DNA from: CAYGYG01 sp964354155
Lineage (GTDB): Bacteria > Hydrothermota > Tepidihabitantia > SM23-42 > CAYGYG01
Length of the DNA stretch: 64,000 bases
Assembly: GCA_964354155.1 (NCBI GenBank)
Contig: CAYGYG010000004.1
Span: 62,001 to 126,000 of the forward strand
Direction of reading: 5' to 3'
Part shown: piece by piece, positions 24,402-32,679 of the stretch
Layout of the letters: the number at the start of each line of letters is the position of its first letter
Position numbering within the stretch: position 1 is the stretch's first letter
Translations under genes and position numbers: made by a program
Notes under the pieces: generated by a model
What the model was told of the DNA's origin: nothing
Databases searched by the model: none
The model's input: the letters and a program-made list of their open reading frames with translations, nothing else

Positions 24402-25544
24402 TTAGACCTTCGCTTCTTTCTTGATGATATCCACGGCATCGCACAATTCCCAGGAGAAGCCTTCGTCTTCCCGTCCGAAATGACCGTAGGCGGCCGTCTT
24501 CCTGAAAATGGGCCGCCGCAGCTCGAGCCGGTCGATTATGCCCTGGGGCGTAAAATCGAAAATCTCCCGGATGATCCGACCCGCATCAGCGTCGGGAATG
24601 CGACCCGTTCCATGGCTGTTGACCGTGATGGCAACCGGCTCGGCGATGCCAATCGCATAGGCAATCTGAAGCTCGAACTTATCGGCCAGTCCGGCGGCAA
24701 CAACATTCTTGGCGACGTAACGTGCCATATAGGAGGCGGAACGGTCTACCTTGGTCGGGTCCTTGCCCGAAAAACTGCCGCCGCCGTGCCGGCAGTACCC
24801 GCCGTAAGTGTCAACCATGAGCTTCCGCCCGGTCAGTCCGGTATCACCCTGAGGTCCCCCGATGACGAATCGGCCGGTCGGGTTGATGAAGAACTTGGTA
24901 TTCTTGTCCACCAACTCCTTAGGCAGTACGTAGAGAATTACATTCTCGAGAATCGCGCTCCTCACTTTGTCAATGAGCACGTCGGGATGGTGCTGGGACG
25001 ACACGATCACGCTCTCGATGCGCACCGGTTTGTGATCCTCATACTCGACCGTAACCTGAGACTTACCGTCCGGGCGCAGGAAAGGAACAATGTTCGTTTT
25101 GCGCGCCTCGCCCAACCTCCTGGCCAGTTTGTGGGCAAGGCTGATCGGCAAGGGCATCAGTTCCTTCGTCTGCCGGCAGGCGAAACCGTACATAATCCCC
25201 TGGTCACCGGCGCCGCCGATATTCACTCCCTGGGCAATGTCCCCGGATTGCTCCTGAATCGAGCTGATTACCGAGCAGGATTCGTATTCGAATCCGGTCG
25301 TCGGATCGGTGTAGCCGCAGTCGCGAATCGTGTTACGGACGATGTCTTGGATATCGACGTAGCATTCGGTGCTTATCTCACCGGCAACAAAGATGAGGCC
25401 CCGCGTGACGATGGCTTCGCAGGCAACGCGGCCGAAAGGGTCTCTCTCTATAATGGAGTCGAGCACCGCATCGGAAATCTGATCACAAAGCTTATCCGGA
25501 TGGCCTTCAGTAACCGATTCTGAAGTAAACAGATGCCTTGGCAA
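24402..25544 (-). CDS. metK: S-adenosylmethionine synthetase
   Basis: The 380-residue enzyme makes SAM from methionine and ATP. It has GHPDKLCDQISD (His15-Lys18, ATP site), GAGDQGIMYGFA, GGGSFSGKDPTKVDRSA and ARYVAKNVVAAG, all in the expected order and at typical length. The start codon is TTG 25544, chosen because AAGGAGG precedes it by 5 nt and the MPRHLFTSESVTEGHPDK start is standard. ahcY follows with no gap. The promoter lies about 105 nt upstream, leaving a ~98-nt leader with a clear hairpin that may regulate it. Confidence 0.96.
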   Translation of the reverse strand: MPRHLFTSESVTEGHPDKLCDQISDAVLDSIIERDPFGRVACEAIVTRGLIFVAGEISTECYVDIQDIVRNTIRDCGYTDPTTGFEYESCSVISSIQEQSGDIAQGVNIGGAGDQGIMYGFACRQTKELMPLPISLAHKLARRLGEARKTNIVPFLRPDGKSQVTVEYEDHKPVRIESVIVSSQHHPDVLIDKVRSAILENVILYVLPKELVDKNTKFFINPTGRFVIGGPQGDTGLTGRKLMVDTYGGYCRHGGGSFSGKDPTKVDRSASYMARYVAKNVVAAGLADKFELQIAYAIGIAEPVAITVNSHGTGRIPDADAGRIIREIFDFTPQGIIDRLELRRPIFRKTAAYGHFGREDEGFSWELCDAVDIIKKEAKV

Positions 25545-25594
25545 GTTTCCTCCTTAGTTAAATAGTGTTAGGCTATCGCTTTCGTTTTCGCCCA

Positions 25595-25621
25595 TCCGGT
25601 CCTGATAATGGTTTGACCGGA
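25595..25621 (-). promoter_or_regulatory. Hairpin in the metK 5' leader
   Basis: Perfect 7-bp arms TCCGGTC/GACCGGA enclose a 13-nt loop, about 50-75 nt before the TTG start. It does not match the SAM-I, SAM-II or SMK-box cores that I know. It may be a structured regulatory leader or just a stability hairpin. Confidence 0.4.
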
Positions 25622-25648
25622 GGTCCAGCAACTTTCTCGACACGCGGT

Positions 25649-25676
25649 ATTATAACAAAAACGCCTCGAAAGTCAA
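25649..25676 (-). promoter_or_regulatory. Promoter of metK-ahcY
   Basis: Minus-strand TTGACT (25676-25671) and TATAAT (25654-25649) are separated by 16 bp. Together with 25545-25648 this gives a ~98-nt leader. Confidence 0.75.
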
Positions 25677-25727
25677 GGAGTGGATGAATAGGTAAGCTAT
25701 CAGCCATCAGCATTTAGCAACCAGCAT

Positions 25728-25814
25728 AATCCCCCCCTTTCCCCCCTTGGAAAAGGGGGAATCTGTAATCCCCCTCTGTCCCCCTTTGGTAAAGGGGGAA
25801 ACCAAGGGGGATTT
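25728..25814. repeat. Two tandem AATCCCCC palindromic repeats
   Basis: Unit 1 (25728-25762) and unit 2 (25767-25814, ending AAGGGGGATTT) each contain complementary C5TTT/AAAGGGGG arms. They fill the space between PorV and the metK promoter, where no gene is seen. Confidence 0.75.
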
Positions 25815-25870
25815 GAGTAAGGAGGCAAGCAACGCGATTCGAGAGAACGGGACTGTGTCCCGCAGGGACA

Positions 25871-26881
25871 TCAAAATTGATAGGAGAGCGAGAACTTGCG
25901 GTTGACGGTAGGAAAATCGTACACGTACTGGTCGACGGCAATGTCGAGCGAAAAACGCGCCACCTTGACGCCGCCGCCGAAAGTGGGACCGACCCGTGCG
26001 CCCTCAACATCCCAGAAGTAACCGCCGCGCAGACTTATCAAGTCGTCAAAATAGGAAAGCTCGAGGGCCACGCTCTTCCAGGCCTCGTCAAGCTCGTAGC
26101 GCATCTGGTCGAAAAACCCCTTGTCTTCGTCGGCGAACATGCCGACCAACGTCTTGGCAATGTCCGAGGCCAACGTCACCCTGATGATGCGCGTCTTGAC
26201 CGGGTCGATTCTCAAACCCAACCTCAATGTGCGGGGCAGCGGATCGGACGCACCGCCCGAGACATAACTGATGTTTGCACCCAAATTCTGAAGCGCAAGT
26301 CCCATGGCCAGGGGACGGAACGGCTTGTAGAGCAATCCGCCGTCAAAGGCCCAGGTCGCCCCGGTGCCGCCGCGCTCGATGCCGAGTTCCGGCATCGCTA
26401 TAAATACCCAGTCCGGCACCAAGTACGAATAGATGAACTTGAAACCAACCCCGGCGCCAAGAGTCTGAGTCAAGGGTATGCCGTAGTTCACGCTGGCCGC
26501 GACATCGAATGTCGTGTAGGTGCCCAGGTACTGACCCTGCTCATTGGTCACCTCGGTCTTACCGGTCGTCAAGTATATGATGTTGAGACCCAGAGTACCG
26601 TGCTTGATGGGTCGTATCGCCCCGAAATACTCGTAATACATGTCGGACTGCAGTCCGGGCAGCCAGTTGCAGTGCATGAGCGAGACCATGGTCGAGTCGA
26701 TGAATCCAAGGCCGCCCTGGTTGAAGTAACAGGTGGTGGCATCGTCGGCAACAGCGGTATAAGCGCCGGCCATGGCCGTGGGTCGGGCGCCCGGCCAGAT
26801 CATCAGAAAGACCGCACCCGGTCTCTGCCCGGCTCCGAATAAAATGGAGCCGGCAATAAAGCTTGCCAGTATCAAACGCAT
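25871..26881 (-). CDS. porV: PorV/PorQ-family outer-membrane protein (T9SS-associated)
   Basis: The start is ATG 26881 (AAGGAGG 7 nt upstream) rather than the adjacent TTG 26884. The 336-residue protein has a signal peptide (1-18) and then the family hallmark GARPTAMAGAYTAVADDATTCYFNQGGLGFI (~residues 29-60). Strand-rich outer-membrane barrel sequence follows to the C-terminal aromatic end (FSLSYQF). In T9SS organisms PorV-type barrels receive cargo and work with the sortase PorU. Its presence fits the several cargo proteins with sorting domains in this window. Which PorV/PorQ/FadL-like subtype it is cannot be settled by eye. Confidence 0.8.
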   Translation of the reverse strand: MRLILASFIAGSILFGAGQRPGAVFLMIWPGARPTAMAGAYTAVADDATTCYFNQGGLGFIDSTMVSLMHCNWLPGLQSDMYYEYFGAIRPIKHGTLGLNIIYLTTGKTEVTNEQGQYLGTYTTFDVAASVNYGIPLTQTLGAGVGFKFIYSYLVPDWVFIAMPELGIERGGTGATWAFDGGLLYKPFRPLAMGLALQNLGANISYVSGGASDPLPRTLRLGLRIDPVKTRIIRVTLASDIAKTLVGMFADEDKGFFDQMRYELDEAWKSVALELSYFDDLISLRGGYFWDVEGARVGPTFGGGVKVARFSLDIAVDQYVYDFPTVNRKFSLSYQF

Positions 26882-27008
26882 CAAAAGACCTCCTTAAAAA
26901 ACTACTGTCGCCGCCGCCGCATCAGGCCCTGGGACCAGGCCGTAATAACGTAGACCTAATGTAAGGTTCGCCGAACCCGATGGAGTCTCGGTAACCGCAC
27001 AACGCATT

Positions 27009-27036
27009 ATTGTATTCACAAAACAAACTCTGTCAA
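27009..27036 (-). promoter_or_regulatory. Promoter of the PorV-family gene
   Basis: Minus-strand TTGACA (27036-27031) and TACAAT (27014-27009) are 16 bp apart, about 125 nt upstream of the ATG. Confidence 0.7.
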
Positions 27037-27044
27037 GTTTTCGT

Positions 27045-27296
27045 TTGGGGATTTCTCAAGACCGGAGAATCCCTGGCATTAGTTTAGACCTATTTGCTTT
27101 TTTAAGGTTTATAGGCTCGTCGTGGCCCAGGCGACAAACGCTCGCGGGCGCGGGGCTCGCCGATCGCATGACCCATAGTGCTGCCCGAATTCTTCGGGAA
27201 AGTGAACAATATGGAGCATCGTTGATTGCAGGGTGGTTATGGTGTGATCGTCATCAATCGTATAACCGATTATACTCCGATTCGCTCCGCTGTCAA
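27045..27296 (-). ncRNA. Possible non-coding RNA transcribed leftward
   Basis: A consensus promoter (TTGACA 27296-27291, 16 bp, TATAAT 27274-27269) has no recognisable gene behind it. The predicted ~210-nt transcript opens with a possible GGTTAT/ATAACC hairpin, contains a perfect CCCGAA-GAA-TTCGGG hairpin (27189-27203 region), and ends with a near-perfect GGGATT-CTC/GAG-AAATCCC stem (27048-27073). One 36-codon frame (from an ATG near 27213) lacks a ribosome-binding site. It does not match tmRNA, 6S, SRP or RNase P RNA as I know them. Alternatively it is only a long leader of the PorV gene. Confidence 0.3.
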
Positions 27297-27312
27297 GGCT
27301 TTTTAATTACTG

Positions 27313-27849
27313 CTACTCCACCCAGATTTTTTCGACCAATATCCGCTGGCGCGGCGAGTCCTGAAAATCAACCTTAACCTCGCTGACACGTACCGCGATA
27401 TCCATGCCTTTGACGACCTTGCCGACGATGGTATACGCACCCTCGAATTCAGGGCAGTCCCGCAGGCACATGAAGAACTGTGAACCGTTGGTATTAGGGC
27501 CCTTATTCGCCATCGCCACAGTCCCTTTCAGCATCGCCAGCGCCGGGCTGATCTCGTCATCAACATAGTAGCCGGGGAATCCTGAACCGTCGCCGCGGGG
27601 ACACCCGGTCTGGATGAGCAGACCTTTTATGACACGATGCACCGCCAGGCCGTCATAGAATTTCTTTCCGGCAAGCTTTGCCAGATTAGCCACATTCATC
27701 GGCGCGTCTTTGGGTAGTAGTTCAACCCGGATAAGACCGTAGTCCTTGATTTGAATATTCAGATGCGGATTGGGCGAGCTCGGCTTGACCTTGCGCCCCG
27801 GGCAGCCGAAGAACAGCAACAATACGCTCAAAACCATCAGTTTCTTCAT
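27313..27849 (-). CDS. Cyclophilin-type peptidyl-prolyl isomerase, lipoprotein
   Basis: The start is ATG 27849 with AAAGGAG upstream. The 178-residue protein begins with a lipoprotein signal (MKKLMVLSVLLLFFGC; lipid-modified Cys at 16). The cyclophilin core follows: HRVIKGLLIQTGCPRGDGSG, GTVAMANKGPNTNGSQFFMCL, GAYTIVGKVVKGMDI. The Arg of HRVI and the Gln of SQFF match catalytic positions. It would isomerise X-Pro bonds in the periplasm, tethered to a membrane. It is the last gene of the rpsO-pnp-M16 peptidase cluster, 24 nt after the peptidase stop. Confidence 0.88.
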   Translation of the reverse strand: MKKLMVLSVLLLFFGCPGRKVKPSSPNPHLNIQIKDYGLIRVELLPKDAPMNVANLAKLAGKKFYDGLAVHRVIKGLLIQTGCPRGDGSGFPGYYVDDEISPALAMLKGTVAMANKGPNTNGSQFFMCLRDCPEFEGAYTIVGKVVKGMDIAVRVSEVKVDFQDSPRQRILVEKIWVE

Positions 27850-27873
27850 AAAGCTCCTTTCAAGCCCCATCCC

Positions 27874-29148
27874 CTACGCCTTGTTCACAATCTTGTTGTA
27901 CATATCCTTAAGCTCCGTCTCCTCGATCGGGCCAACCCCGGTGACGCAGAATTGGCTCGGCCGCAGGCTGTCCCGGGCCGCGCTATTGACCTGGACCAAG
28001 TCTACCGCATCGATTTTCCCGATCATCTCTTCTACGGTCTCGACCCGGCCGGTCAGCACTTCGTTGCGACCCAGGCGAGTCATCCGGGTCGTCGAACTCT
28101 CCAGGCCCAGAAGAAGATTGCCGCGTATGAACGAACGTGCGGTTTCGACTTCTTCCTGCTGAAAGCCCTGGTTCAGCGTTTCGTCGAAGACGCGGCCGAG
28201 AACGGCCAGGCATTTGGGCACGTTCTCTTTGTCGGTGACGAAGTACACCGCGGACAGGCCCACGTCATGGTAGAATTCAAACATACTCTGGACGTTGTAG
28301 ACGAGCCCTTCTTTCTCTCGCATATTCTGGAACAAACGCGAACTCATCCCACCGCCAAAAGCGCTGTTCATAATAGCCAGGGCAAACCGCCTCGGGTCTT
28401 GATAGGGAATCGAGGTTTGGCCCAGGACAATGTGAACCTGTGACAGATCGCTGCGCTTCTGAACCCGGAAAACGGAAGCGTTGCCGGCAGGAACGGTCCG
28501 TGCGCGCGGCTCGTAGGCAAGGCCGCCGAAACGGCGCTCGACGTGCTTGACCAATGAATCAAGGTCGAAACGGCCGGCCAGGGCAATCACAAACCGTTGG
28601 GCCAGCAACTGCCGGTAGTACCCGGTCAGGTGCTCCCTGGTCATGGGCTTCAATGAATCGGCCCGGCCCGAAATCGGATAGGAAAGCGAGCTGGGGTCAA
28701 ACAGGGCCTCGAACAGCAGGTCAAAGACGTAGTCCTCGGGGTCATCAAGCTGAGTCTTGATCTCCTCAAGCACAACGCCTTTTTCACGCTCCAAGCCATC
28801 GGCACTGAACGAGGACTCAAGGAGCATCTCGGCAATCAAGTCGAATATCTCGATGAGATGCTCGTCCAAAAAACGCGACACAATAACAACGTTTTCTTTG
28901 GTCGTGAAAGCATCGAAGGCACCGCCCAGCGCTTCGATTTTCTTCATTATCTCGAAGGAACTCCGCCGCTCGGTACCCTTGAAAAGCATATGTTCGATCA
29001 AGTGGGTTATGCCGTTATCGGTGAGGGTCTCGTCCCGGGAGCCGCTGTTGATGAATAGGCCTAGTGAGAAGGAGTAGAAATGGGGAATCGATTCGGCCAG
29101 AAGAGTGATTTTCTTACCGATTTCGAGACGAACCGGCCCGCTGGCCAT
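27874..29148 (-). CDS. M16-family (insulinase-like) zinc peptidase
   Basis: The start is ATG 29148, one codon after the pnp stop. The 424-residue protein has the inverted zinc motif HxxEH (His49, Glu52, His53 in THLIEHMLFKGT) and the downstream third ligand region LEREKGVVLEEIKTQLDD about 75 residues later. The second half is the usual inactive M16 C-terminal domain. No signal peptide is seen, so it is probably cytoplasmic like the PepR/YmxG proteins that accompany pnp in many bacteria. Placement right after pnp repeats that common gene order and suggests co-expression with RNA decay and ribosome genes. Confidence 0.9.
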   Translation of the reverse strand: MASGPVRLEIGKKITLLAESIPHFYSFSLGLFINSGSRDETLTDNGITHLIEHMLFKGTERRSSFEIMKKIEALGGAFDAFTTKENVVIVSRFLDEHLIEIFDLIAEMLLESSFSADGLEREKGVVLEEIKTQLDDPEDYVFDLLFEALFDPSSLSYPISGRADSLKPMTREHLTGYYRQLLAQRFVIALAGRFDLDSLVKHVERRFGGLAYEPRARTVPAGNASVFRVQKRSDLSQVHIVLGQTSIPYQDPRRFALAIMNSAFGGGMSSRLFQNMREKEGLVYNVQSMFEFYHDVGLSAVYFVTDKENVPKCLAVLGRVFDETLNQGFQQEEVETARSFIRGNLLLGLESSTTRMTRLGRNEVLTGRVETVEEMIGKIDAVDLVQVNSAARDSLRPSQFCVTGVGPIEETELKDMYNKIVNKA

Positions 29149-29151
29149 CAA

Positions 29152-31233
29152 CTACTTTTTCTTATCGGGCGCAAGGTCAACGCGGCCCAGGTCGTCGATC
29201 TTTATGACCTTGACAACAATTTCATCCCCCACTTTAACAAAATCCTCAACCCTCTTGCCCCTATCCCTTGAGAAATGAGAGATATGAACAAGCCCTTCCT
29301 TGCCGGGAAGAACCTCGACAAAGGCTCCGAAATGGGTTGTGCGCCGGACTTTGCCTTTGTATACCTGACCGACTTCGACGTCGGCCACGATGCCTTCGAT
29401 TATCGCCCGGGCCTTTTCGATGGCTTCACTTTCCGTGCCGGCGATGGTCACCTTGCCGTCATCGTCAATGTCGATCGTGACGCCGGTCTCTTCAATTATC
29501 TTGCGAATCATCTTGCCGCCCGGACCGATCACTTCACCGATCTTGTCCTTGGGAACCTTGAAGGCGGCGATACGGGGTGCGTAACGGGAAAGCTCGCTCC
29601 GCGGCGCCGATATCGTCTTGCCCATCGCTTCCAGAATTCTCAGCCGCGCCTCGCGCGCTTCGTAGATGGCAGCCTTCAGGATTGCCACGGATACTCCCTT
29701 CATCTTTATGTCAAGCTGAACTCCGGAAATCCCGTCTTTGGTTCCGGCGATTTTGAAATCCATGTCGCCGTAGTGGTCTTCACTGCCGAGGATGTCGGTC
29801 AGGAGTACGTACTTCTCTCCCTCTTTGATCAGTCCGATGGATATACCGGCGACCGCGGTCTTGATCGGTATGCCGGCGTCCATCAGCGACAGCGAGGCCC
29901 CGCAGACCGAGGCCATCGACGAAGAACCGTTGGACTCCAGGATATCGGAAACGATACGGATCGTGTACGGGAAATCGTCTTCTTTCGGCAGCACCGGAAT
30001 CAGCGACCGCTCGGCCAGGGCACCGTGCCCGATTTCGCGGCGGCCGGGCCCCCGCATCGGACGGACTTCGCCGACCGAGAACGGCGGGAAGTTATAATGA
30101 AACATGAACGACTTTGATTCTTCGTGCTCAATGTCGTCGATAATCTGTTCATCGCTGGCCGTACCCAAAGTCGTCACCGCCAGGCTCTGCGTCTGGCCGC
30201 GGGTAAAAATTGCCGAACCGTGAGTCCGGGGCAGCACGCCGATCTCGCAGCTGATCGGGCGGATATCCTTAACACCACGCCCGTCCAGGCGCACCCCGGT
30301 CTTAATAACCCGGTCCCTCATGTCTTGTTCCGCCGATTCATCGACCACCACCGCGATCTGCTTTTTGAGTACCCCGACATCTTCACAAGCCGCCTTCAAC
30401 GGCTCCAGAGTGTCGGCGACCACTTCGGACAGGGCATCTTCGCGCAGTCCCTTATCCTTGATGTCATTTGCGCTCTTGACCTTGTCGGAGACTATCGCCT
30501 TGATCCGGGCGGCCAGGTCGTCGGGCACGAATTTGACCTCGAGTTTGGCCTTCTCTTTGCCAACCAGGGCGATGAGTTCCTTTTCCAGCGCAATGACCTT
30601 CTTGACCTCTTCCTGGGCCATGCCCAGGGCATGCACCATATCTTCTTCACTGACCTCCGAGCCGCCGCCCTCAATCATGACAAGTGAATCCTCGGTGCCG
30701 GCGACCACAACGTTCAGCTGGCAACTCTCCATTTGGGTGATCGTCGGGTTGACGATAAAATCGTCGCCGATCTTGCCGATGCGCACCGCGCCAATTGGAA
30801 TGCAGAAGGGCATCTCGGAAATGCAGAGCGCCGTGCTCGCGCCGATGATGCCGAGAAAGCCACCGTCATTTTCGATGTCGGCCGACTGCAGGGTTCCGAT
30901 AATCTGGGTCTCGTTGTGATAGTCTTTGGGGAAAAGGGCGCGCAGGGGCCGATCGATCTGGCGCGACGCCAGGATTTCTTTATCCCGGGGCCGGGCTTCG
31001 CGTTTGAAGAATCCACCCGGTATCTTCCCGGCGGCATAGGTCATTTCGCGGTAGTCAACGGTCAGGGGCAAGAAATCGGGGATATCGGTCATCTCCCGTT
31101 TGTAGTTTGCGCAAACCAAAACAATGGTCTCGCCATACTGGACGACAACGGCTGCTTCGGATTGGCGGGCAACGCGGCCCGTTTCCAACTTCAAAGTCCG
31201 TCCGGCAATTTCCGTTTTGACGAAGTGCATCAT
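29152..31233 (-). CDS. pnp: Polyribonucleotide nucleotidyltransferase (PNPase)
   Basis: The 693-residue enzyme degrades RNA 3' to 5' by phosphorolysis. It has the two RNase PH-like domains (~10-145 and ~320-545; FFKREARPRDKEILASRQIDRPLRALFP, SDILESNGSSSMASVCGASL), a central helical domain, a KH domain (VIGPGGKMIRKIIEETG near 560) and an S1 domain (VGQVYKGKVRRTTHFGAFVEVLPGKEGLVHIS) at the end. Length and order are standard. The ATG overlaps the rpsO stop (ATGA), the classical rpsO-pnp arrangement. Confidence 0.97.
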   Translation of the reverse strand: MMHFVKTEIAGRTLKLETGRVARQSEAAVVVQYGETIVLVCANYKREMTDIPDFLPLTVDYREMTYAAGKIPGGFFKREARPRDKEILASRQIDRPLRALFPKDYHNETQIIGTLQSADIENDGGFLGIIGASTALCISEMPFCIPIGAVRIGKIGDDFIVNPTITQMESCQLNVVVAGTEDSLVMIEGGGSEVSEEDMVHALGMAQEEVKKVIALEKELIALVGKEKAKLEVKFVPDDLAARIKAIVSDKVKSANDIKDKGLREDALSEVVADTLEPLKAACEDVGVLKKQIAVVVDESAEQDMRDRVIKTGVRLDGRGVKDIRPISCEIGVLPRTHGSAIFTRGQTQSLAVTTLGTASDEQIIDDIEHEESKSFMFHYNFPPFSVGEVRPMRGPGRREIGHGALAERSLIPVLPKEDDFPYTIRIVSDILESNGSSSMASVCGASLSLMDAGIPIKTAVAGISIGLIKEGEKYVLLTDILGSEDHYGDMDFKIAGTKDGISGVQLDIKMKGVSVAILKAAIYEAREARLRILEAMGKTISAPRSELSRYAPRIAAFKVPKDKIGEVIGPGGKMIRKIIEETGVTIDIDDDGKVTIAGTESEAIEKARAIIEGIVADVEVGQVYKGKVRRTTHFGAFVEVLPGKEGLVHISHFSRDRGKRVEDFVKVGDEIVVKVIKIDDLGRVDLAPDKKK

Positions 31234-31499
31234 CCGCGGAGGCTGAGTGACTCGACGATCTTGACGTAACGCGCCTTATCCTTCTTGAGCAAATACTCAA
31301 GGTGGCGGCGCCGGGCATTAACCATTTTGATCAGCCCTCGGCGCGAGTGCTTGTCCTTCGGAAAGGTTTTCAGATGGTCCGTCACCAGTGCGATGCGGTC
31401 GGTCAGAAGCGCTATCTGCACCTCGGGCGACCCCGTGTCTTCTTTATGAATCTGATGGTTCGTAATCACCTCGCGCTTCTTCTCCTTATCACAAGGCAT
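31230..31499 (-). CDS. rpsO: 30S ribosomal protein S15
   Basis: The 89-residue protein matches S15 throughout: HKEDTGSPEVQIALLTDRI, HLKTFPKDKHSRRGL, VNARRRHLEYLLKKD. It binds 16S rRNA in the small-subunit platform. A strong GGAGG site precedes the ATG, and pnp overlaps its stop. A promoter lies about 160 nt upstream, so a leader of roughly 150 nt is available for the autoregulation commonly seen for rpsO. Confidence 0.97.
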   Translation of the reverse strand: MPCDKEKKREVITNHQIHKEDTGSPEVQIALLTDRIALVTDHLKTFPKDKHSRRGLIKMVNARRRHLEYLLKKDKARYVKIVESLSLRG

Positions 31500-31656
31500 G
31501 CTCGATAACCTCCTTCAACTGAACAAAAGCTGAAATAATCTACTTAAACAAGATCATGAAATGACATCGTTCGGAGAGTGAATCATTGGCTTGAAGACAT
31601 ATCCAACGACTCCCCCTTGCCTCACTCAATCCTGCCTTCATCATACCTGATTTCAC

Positions 31657-31684
31657 ATTATCTTCATTTCCGGCTATTTGTCAA
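31657..31684 (-). promoter_or_regulatory. Promoter of the rpsO-pnp operon
   Basis: Minus-strand TTGACA (31684-31679) and GATAAT (31662-31657) are separated by 16 bp. The ~150-nt leader that follows contains no coding frame with a ribosome-binding site. Confidence 0.65.
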
Positions 31685-31722
31685 TGAAAAGATTGCAACA
31701 ATAGCGACCGGGCTGAGTCTCG

Positions 31723-32670
31723 TTAGCGCCGGCCCAAATAGCCCTCGACCATAGCCGCGGCCCGGGCCCCATCCCCGACCGCGGTAGCGACCTGCCGCTG
31801 TTCGCTTACCCGGACATCGCCGGCCGCGAAGATTCCCTTCACGCTGGCCCGCAGTTCGCGGTCGGTCACGACGTACCCGCGCTCGTCCAGATCCAGAAAC
31901 CCTTTGACAAAACCGGTAGCGGGTGTGTTCCCGATATTGATGAAAATGCCGTCAATGTCAAGTCGGTTCGTCAGCCGAGCATTGACATCACTGACGATTA
32001 CGGCCTCCACCCTGCTGCCGCCTAGGATTTCGAGGACCGTTTTATTCAACATGAGCTCGACGTTCTTAAGCTGCCGGATTTTTTCCTGGACGACGCGCTC
32101 GGCCCGGAGGTCTTCCCGCCGGTGAATCAGATACACCTTCCGCGCTAGCCCGGCCAGATAGACCAGCTCTTTTGAGGCGCTATCCCCTCCTCCCACCACG
32201 GCGATGATTTTGTCGCGATAGAACATACCGTCGCAGGAGGCACAGTACGAGACGCCCCGGCCGACATACTCGGCTTCGCCCGGGACGCCCAACCTGCGGT
32301 AGATAGTGCCGACGGCAATGATCGCCGATCGGACGTTGATCGTCCTCGTGGCCGTTTTTACTTCAAGCGCACCGGCCTCGCCGTCCAGACCGCGGACCGT
32401 CTCGTAGATGATCGGAAGCCCGTATTTCCCGACCTGGTGCACCATGTGCTCGACTAAGTCCGGGCCGCTGATCTGCTCGAACCCGGGGTAGTTCTCGATC
32501 GTGCCGGCGGTCAGTGCATTGCCGCCCAGGGCCTTGGCTTCGACGAGAATCGTATTGACCATGGCGCGAGACAGATACAGTGCCGCGGTCAAGCCCGCCG
32601 GGCCGCCGCCAATGATGACGGCTTCAGCGCGCGTCGCCGCGCTCGGCCCCCCGGGCCGTGTTTCAGTCAT
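31723..32670 (-). CDS. trxB: Thioredoxin reductase
   Basis: The 315-residue flavoprotein has the FAD-binding GGGPAGLTAALYLSR near the N-terminus and the redox-active CASC (in SYCASCDGMFY) near residue 145. The NAD(P)-binding VVGGGDSASKELVYL and the FAD GIFAAGDVR motif follow. It reduces thioredoxin or a glutaredoxin-like partner in the cytoplasm. In the nucleotide-binding loop IHRREDLRAERVV, the HRRxxxR stretch favours NADPH. It starts 9 nt after the epimerase gene, so the two are co-transcribed. Confidence 0.93.
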   Translation of the reverse strand: MTETRPGGPSAATRAEAVIIGGGPAGLTAALYLSRAMVNTILVEAKALGGNALTAGTIENYPGFEQISGPDLVEHMVHQVGKYGLPIIYETVRGLDGEAGALEVKTATRTINVRSAIIAVGTIYRRLGVPGEAEYVGRGVSYCASCDGMFYRDKIIAVVGGGDSASKELVYLAGLARKVYLIHRREDLRAERVVQEKIRQLKNVELMLNKTVLEILGGSRVEAVIVSDVNARLTNRLDIDGIFINIGNTPATGFVKGFLDLDERGYVVTDRELRASVKGIFAAGDVRVSEQRQVATAVGDGARAAAMVEGYLGRR

Positions 32671-32679
32671 TGGAGCACG

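Noticed and set aside
24390..25523. Long rightward frame opposite metK
   Set aside because: It mirrors the conserved metK sequence; the metK motifs are decisive for the other strand.
27045..27296. Identity as tmRNA, 6S RNA, SRP RNA or RNase P RNA
   Set aside because: None of the conserved core sequences of those RNAs could be found.
27045..27377. 110-codon rightward frame
   Set aside because: No ribosome-binding site, no recognisable motif, and it overlaps two leftward consensus promoters and the cyclophilin end.
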